Shown here: positions 20,317 to 23,263 of the stretch, piece after piece
How the letters are laid out: every line of letters begins with the position of its first letter
How positions within the stretch are numbered: the first letter of the stretch is position 1
From: a virus
Direction: 5' to 3' (one strand)
Virus record (IMG/VR): IMGVR_UViG_3300048834_000381
Span: 1-23,263 of that record
DNA length: 23,263 nucleotides
Translations under genes and position numbers: made by a program
Notes under the pieces: model-generated
What the model saw: only the letters and a program-made list of their open reading frames with translations
The model's database searches: none
Told to the model about the DNA's origin: nothing

Positions 20317-21225
20317 ATGGAAAACGTCGAAATTCGCTACAACAAGCGGTTTGGTAAATGGGAAGGTGTTGTGGATGGGCGTGTTGTTTCCCGTGCTGCA
20401 ACCGAACAGAAAGTCATGAATTCCCTGGCCCGCAAAGGGCTTTCGATTGAGGTTGATGATCGTCAGGGTTCGAACTTCGATTTCGAGCAAGAAAAAGTCA
20501 AGTTCTCTGTCAATGAGCGATTCACCTTCCTCGAGCATTTCGTCAAGATGGTTGCTCGTGGTCAATCCACTGCGTTGTTCATTTCGGGTCCCGGTGGTCT
20601 GGGCAAAACGCACACTGTCATGGAAACCCTGAAGCAGTGTGGTAAGACCGAGGATACGATCGGTGAGATTGATGGTGATTTTATCGTCATCAAGGGTTTC
20701 ACCACTGCGAAGGGCATGTATCGCTGCCTCTTTGAAAACAACGGCAAGATCATCGTGTTTGATGATGCTGACAGTTCGTTCAAAGACGTGATTGGCATCA
20801 ACATCCTGAAAGGTGCTTTGGATTCCAACGAAAAGCGTGTTATCAGCTGGATGGCCGAGACTCGTAGTCAAGACGACGACCTCCCGTCCCGTTTTGAGTT
20901 CACTGGCCGAGTCATCTTTATCAGCAACCTCCCGATGAACAAAGTGCCGCAGGCCTTGGTTAGCCGCTGCACGAAGGTGTCGTTGGATATGACGACCGAA
21001 GAAAAGGTCGATCGTATCGAAATGGTCATGAGTGAAGGTGGTTTCATGCCGAACGTCGACCACTACATCAAAATGGAAGTGATGCAGTTCGTTCGTGAGA
21101 ATTCGGTCAAATTTACCGATCTCAACGTTCGCAGCGTCATGAACTTGGTCAAGATTCGCAACAGCATGGATCAGGACGAAGCGAAAATGTTCAGCCGTGT
21201 TGCTCTGTATTCGGCTACGGCCTAA
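20317..21225 (+). CDS. AAA+ ATPase with N-terminal FGKW module, 302 aa
   Basis: Walker A GPGGLGKT is at 91-98, Walker B IIVFDDAD at 145-152, sensor 1 FISNLP around 201-206 and an arginine finger candidate in VSRC around 215-218. These make an AAA+ ATPase of about clamp-loader or DnaC type. Residues 1-45 (RYNKRFGKWEGVVDGRVVS) form a small module shared with the gene at 18592. GGGAG lies some 15 bases before the ATG. Third codon positions are far richer in G and C than in the structural genes, which suggests acquisition from another source. The partner and the substrate are unknown; remodelling of a protein-DNA complex would be the usual role. Confidence 0.8.
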   Translation: MENVEIRYNKRFGKWEGVVDGRVVSRAATEQKVMNSLARKGLSIEVDDRQGSNFDFEQEKVKFSVNERFTFLEHFVKMVARGQSTALFISGPGGLGKTHTVMETLKQCGKTEDTIGEIDGDFIVIKGFTTAKGMYRCLFENNGKIIVFDDADSSFKDVIGINILKGALDSNEKRVISWMAETRSQDDDLPSRFEFTGRVIFISNLPMNKVPQALVSRCTKVSLDMTTEEKVDRIEMVMSEGGFMPNVDHYIKMEVMQFVRENSVKFTDLNVRSVMNLVKIRNSMDQDEAKMFSRVALYSATA

Positions 21226-21248
21226 TTTTGGAAAAGGAGTATTAAATC

Positions 21249-21524
21249 ATGTTGAAATTCTCTAAAGTTCATGATGTAGATGGTGACCCTGCAGTTAAGG
21301 AGATTTTGGTATTCTCTTCGGTGATGTTAGCGGTAACCCACACCTCACCGGTGTATAAACTGAGAGCAGTTTTGAATGGTAATGGAACCTGGTCGCCCAT
21401 TATTCGTTGTGGTGTCACAGGTACGCTGTTGTTCGCAAATTTAGCAGTAGGAAGTGCAGCTGAGGCTCTGAAGCAGGCCAAAAACATGCTTAAAGAACTA
21501 ATTATGGAAGAAACCGATTGGTAA
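21249..21524 (+). CDS. Small hypothetical protein, 91 aa
   Basis: AAAAGGAG lies 9 bases before the ATG, so this is a well-expressed start. The protein begins with strands (EILVFSSVMLAVTH, VYKLRAVLNGNGTW) and ends in an amphipathic helix (SAAEALKQAKNMLKELIMEE). No family was recognised. It lies 23 bases after the AAA+ gene and is likely to be co-transcribed with it. Confidence 0.65.
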   Translation: MLKFSKVHDVDGDPAVKEILVFSSVMLAVTHTSPVYKLRAVLNGNGTWSPIIRCGVTGTLLFANLAVGSAAEALKQAKNMLKELIMEETDW

Positions 21525-21542
21525 GAAGAAACGGAGTATAAG

Positions 21543-21896
21543 ATGAGTTGGTCATGGTTTAGTTATTTAGCTATTGCTCTACTGTGGATTCCATTATTCT
21601 TCTATACCGGCATGTTTTATGAACGAATGAAATGGAACCAACTAATTGAAGAGGGTATTCTACCAAAACCCACCAAAAGAAAACGAATTTTCGGAAATAA
21701 AATGGAATATAAAGTAGAATTATACTCGACCGTAAATGATTATGAGGATATTATCTACCTTTTAACTAAACTCAATATCAAATATAGGGTAGAAAATCAG
21801 TACGTTGTTGGGAGCGGTAAGGGTCTAAGAACAAAAGACACCTTTTATTTCAATAACGAAAAAGACGCACTATGGTTTAAGCTAAAATATGTTTAA
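21543..21896 (+). CDS. Membrane-anchored DALxFxL-family protein, 117 aa
   Basis: The N-terminal hydrophobic segment (residues 4-24, WFSYLAIALLWIPLFFYTG) is followed by a basic linker (KPTKRKR). A domain of about 60 residues then ends in DTFYFNNEKDALWFKLKYV. The end is nearly identical to that of the next gene. An internal ATG (MEYKVELYS) could give the soluble domain alone. It is the first member of the paralog array. Confidence 0.6.
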   Translation: MSWSWFSYLAIALLWIPLFFYTGMFYERMKWNQLIEEGILPKPTKRKRIFGNKMEYKVELYSTVNDYEDIIYLLTKLNIKYRVENQYVVGSGKGLRTKDTFYFNNEKDALWFKLKYV

Positions 21897-22095
21897 AGTA
21901 GAATTATTCACCTCAGTCGAGGAACACGGATCTATCAAGAAGGAATTGGTGGAATTGAAAATAAATTTTAAAGTAAAAAACCTTGATAGTACCAATAATC
22001 AGAGAGATTCAAACGGTAGAATAAGAACAAAAGATGTATTTTACTTCAATAACGAAAAAGACGCACTATGGTTCAGGCTAAAATATGCTATATAA
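21889..22095 (+). CDS. DALxFxL-family small protein, 68 aa
   Basis: It overlaps the previous gene by 8 bases. MFKVELFTSVEEHGSIKKEL aligns with MEYKVELYSTVNDYEDIIYL of the previous protein, and DVFYFNNEKDALWFRLKYA with its end. The two DNA ends share long exact words (TTCAATAACGAAAAAGACGC). It is a recent duplicate without the membrane anchor. Confidence 0.65.
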   Translation: MFKVELFTSVEEHGSIKKELVELKINFKVKNLDSTNNQRDSNGRIRTKDVFYFNNEKDALWFRLKYAI

Positions 22096-22342
22096 GTTGC
22101 TTAATAAGATTTTCGGTTGGGACTATATCCACTGGTCGAATTCAGTAGACGGTGGAATAGCCAGAGTGCAGCTAGACGCACAGCAAAATCCATACTTCTG
22201 GCAGTACAAGGCTTCGAAGGTTCTTAGACAGATAGAAGATCCAAAGCAAGTAGTCTGGCTGACGTGCCAGCCAGAAAAATACATGACAATGTTCTATCTA
22301 AAAATAGAGCCCAAGACAAGAGTTTCCAATTTAGTGCAATAA
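22085..22342 (+). CDS. Conserved small phage protein, 85 aa
   Basis: It overlaps the previous gene by 11 bases. NKIFGWDYIHWSNSVDGGI, FWQYKASKVLRQIEDP and QVVWLTCQPEKY follow a pattern that I have seen in small proteins of many phages, with unknown function. It lacks the DALxFxL end of its neighbours. Confidence 0.6.
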   Translation: MLYKLLNKIFGWDYIHWSNSVDGGIARVQLDAQQNPYFWQYKASKVLRQIEDPKQVVWLTCQPEKYMTMFYLKIEPKTRVSNLVQ

Positions 22343-22403
22343 AATAGTAAGAAAACCAATTTAGCAGGTAAGTAAGAAAACAAGAGAAAAATGGTGGATC
22401 TAG

Positions 22404-22655
22404 GTGATTAAGTCGTCTAATGCGGAGTTGTACGTGATACCGTACTATAGTGGTGAGCAAGAAGTGAGATGGTGCATTCAGCACTGCACGAAGGAGTTGT
22501 ACGTGATACCATACGCTAGTGGTCAGAAAGAAGTGAGAACGTGGTGCGAGCAGCACTGCTCGCAGGAGTGGTACTTAGTAGACGGAATATGGGCAGTAAT
22601 CTTCAGCAGTGAGCAAGATGCGCTACTATTCAAGCTAAGTGGTCAAGATGAGTGA
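22404..22655 (+). CDS. DALxFxL-family protein with a duplicated first half, 83 aa
   Basis: The start is taken as GTG at 22404; no better in-frame ATG exists. Two tandem units, ELYVIPYYSGEQEVRWCIQH and ELYVIPYASGQKEVRTWCEQ, precede the usual end AVIFSSEQDALLFKLSG. The domain of the family is therefore present one and a half times. Cys residues follow each unit (CIQHC, CEQHC). Function unknown. Confidence 0.6.
   Translation: MIKSSNAELYVIPYYSGEQEVRWCIQHCTKELYVIPYASGQKEVRTWCEQHCSQEWYLVDGIWAVIFSSEQDALLFKLSGQDE
22424..22564 (+). repeat. Intragenic tandem repeat (69 and 72 bp)
   Basis: Copy 1 is 22424-22492 and copy 2 is 22493-22564; both start GGAGTTGTACGTGATACC. Copy 2 has one extra codon. A third start (GGAGTGGTAC at 22565) begins the rest of the gene. 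Confidence 0.8.
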
Positions 22656-22857
22656 GATGAGTTGGCACCCGACAGCTCACGAGTACTTCAAGGAGAACCC
22701 GCACCCTTTAGTAGTACCATATAGTAATAGTCACGGAGAAGTGTGCAGATGGTTGAAGCAGCATCACGTAGGTAAGTACTACTTAGCACTTGGCGCACAC
22801 CTGGTTGAGTTCGATAACGAGCAAGATGCGCTAGTATTCAGATTATGGGCGAAGTGA
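22648..22857 (+). CDS. DALxFxL-family small protein, 69 aa
   Basis: ATG at 22648 overlaps the previous gene; GTG at 22639 and ATG at 22657 are alternatives. PLVVPYSNSHGEVCRWLKQH aligns with the IPYxSGxxEVRxWCxQH unit of the previous gene. LVEFDNEQDALVFRLWAK is the family end. Function unknown. Confidence 0.6.
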   Translation: MSEMSWHPTAHEYFKENPHPLVVPYSNSHGEVCRWLKQHHVGKYYLALGAHLVEFDNEQDALVFRLWAK

Positions 22858-23033
22858 ACTATAGTAGTGAGCAGTACTTGTGCGACCTCATGTTTCGATC
22901 CGATGGTCGTGAGATAAAGAAGTGGTGCAAGGAGAACCTCAGTCCCGACACTTATACTATAGGTGAGTACGGAAGATATATTAAGATATACGACCCTAAA
23001 GCAGCAGCATGGTTCAAGTTGAGGTGGATGTGA
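22845..23033 (+). CDS. DALxFxL-family small protein, 62 aa (diverged)
   Basis: It overlaps the previous gene by 13 bases (GTG at 22854 is an alternative start). MFRSDGREIKKWCKENLSPD keeps the E-xxW-C helix, and YIKIYDPKAAAWFKLRWM is a degenerate form of the family end. Its stop overlaps the next ATG (TGATG). Confidence 0.55.
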   Translation: MGEVNYSSEQYLCDLMFRSDGREIKKWCKENLSPDTYTIGEYGRYIKIYDPKAAAWFKLRWM

Positions 23034-23263
23034 TGTTACCCGGATGGTTTCTCATTGTAGTATCGGATCCTCGGTCAGGTGAGCACTCAGTTAGGGATAC
23101 TGCTCATGAGTGGATAGTAGCTAACTGTTGTTCGTATAGATTGATCCGTGGTCACGTGACACGTGACCACGGCCGTGGTCACGTGACTGTTGCTTGGATG
23201 AAAAATGAGTCGGAAGTAGTTAGGTTACTACTAGCAGTAGATGGATTAAGAGTGATGGGTGGA
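23033..23263 (+). CDS. Partial CDS, possible diverged family member (3' end outside window)
   Basis: ATG at 23033 overlaps the previous TGA, and the frame stays open for 77 codons to the window edge. FLIVVSDPRSGEHSVRDTAH, then EWIVANCC, follows the strand-helix order of the upstream paralogs, and VAWMKNESEVVRLLL could be the family end. Between them lies RLIRGHVTRDHGRGHVTV, encoded by a cluster of palindromes. Confidence 0.55.
   Translation, partial: MLPGWFLIVVSDPRSGEHSVRDTAHEWIVANCCSYRLIRGHVTRDHGRGHVTVAWMKNESEVVRLLLAVDGLRVMGG
23146..23185. repeat. Triple palindrome cluster of CCGTGGTCACGTG
   Basis: CCGTGGTCACGTG (23146-23158), its reverse complement (23160-23172) and the direct form again (23173-23185) follow one another. 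This gives a 27-bp inverted repeat with a one-base centre and an adjoining perfect 26-bp palindrome, inside a coding frame. Confidence 0.9.

Noticed and set aside
20257-21063. A 268-codon open frame antisense to the AAA+ gene
   Set aside because: The AAA+ motifs on the plus strand are clear; the antisense frame is open because of biased third codon positions. It has no recognisable motif and ends inside the promoter module.
22224-22556. A 110-codon minus-strand frame near the right end
   Set aside because: It covers plus-strand paralogs that overlap in a chain, and its repeats only mirror the tandem duplication there.

Overview
The window is a stretch of a tailed-phage genome of the T4 superfamily (contractile-tail myovirus) that infects a Gram-negative bacterium. 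Recognisable T4-type proteins support this: gp32, gp33, gp59, gp26, gp54, gp4, gp48, gp53, a gp27-type hub and gp5. So do late-promoter octamers of the TATAAATA type, tight stop/start overlaps, and a free-standing HNH homing endonuclease. The DNA is AT-rich. No host gene, tRNA, rRNA, CRISPR array or insertion sequence was seen. I cannot name the host; the proteins look like a divergent branch rather than T4 itself.

Layout. (1) 1-4621, + strand: the tail of an RNA ligase, then a compact operon of small genes. Many of these start with GTG or ATG overlapping the previous TGA. The operon includes a DUF3307-like membrane protein, the late-transcription co-activator gp33 and the helicase loader gp59. 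It ends with small paralogous proteins of unknown function. (2) 4622-5925, +: a promoter region, gp32 (single-stranded DNA binding protein) and a small conserved gene. (3) 5922-9481, - strand: a tail-assembly block of gp54, a gp26-type chaperone/hub protein that appears to be extended by a -1 ribosomal frameshift, and the tape measure. (4) 9614-10534, +: an HNH/NUMOD3 endonuclease inserted between structural genes. (5) 10531-11546, -: a gp2-like protein and the gp4 head-completion nuclease. (6) 11591-16882, +: gp48, gp53, a gp27-type hub and gp5. The gp5 carries both a transglycosylase-like and an M15-peptidase-like module. (7) 16894-23263, +: an accessory region. It holds two tandem hexapeptide-repeat proteins, small unknown genes, an AAA+ ATPase with a base composition unlike its neighbours, and at the right edge an array of diverging small paralogs ending in a gene with a striking palindrome cluster.

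How it works together: gp59 and gp32 serve replication and recombination, and gp33 switches on late transcription. Late promoters drive the head, tail and baseplate genes. gp48 and gp54 cap the baseplate and start the tube, the tape measure sets tail length with its chaperones, and gp5 pierces and digests the envelope. The accessory genes probably act early on the host, but that is inference. The most interesting points are the likely -1 frameshift in the tail chaperone gene, the two-enzyme gp5, several expanding families of tiny paralogs, a small module shared by the AAA+ protein and another gene, and the triple palindrome near the right end.
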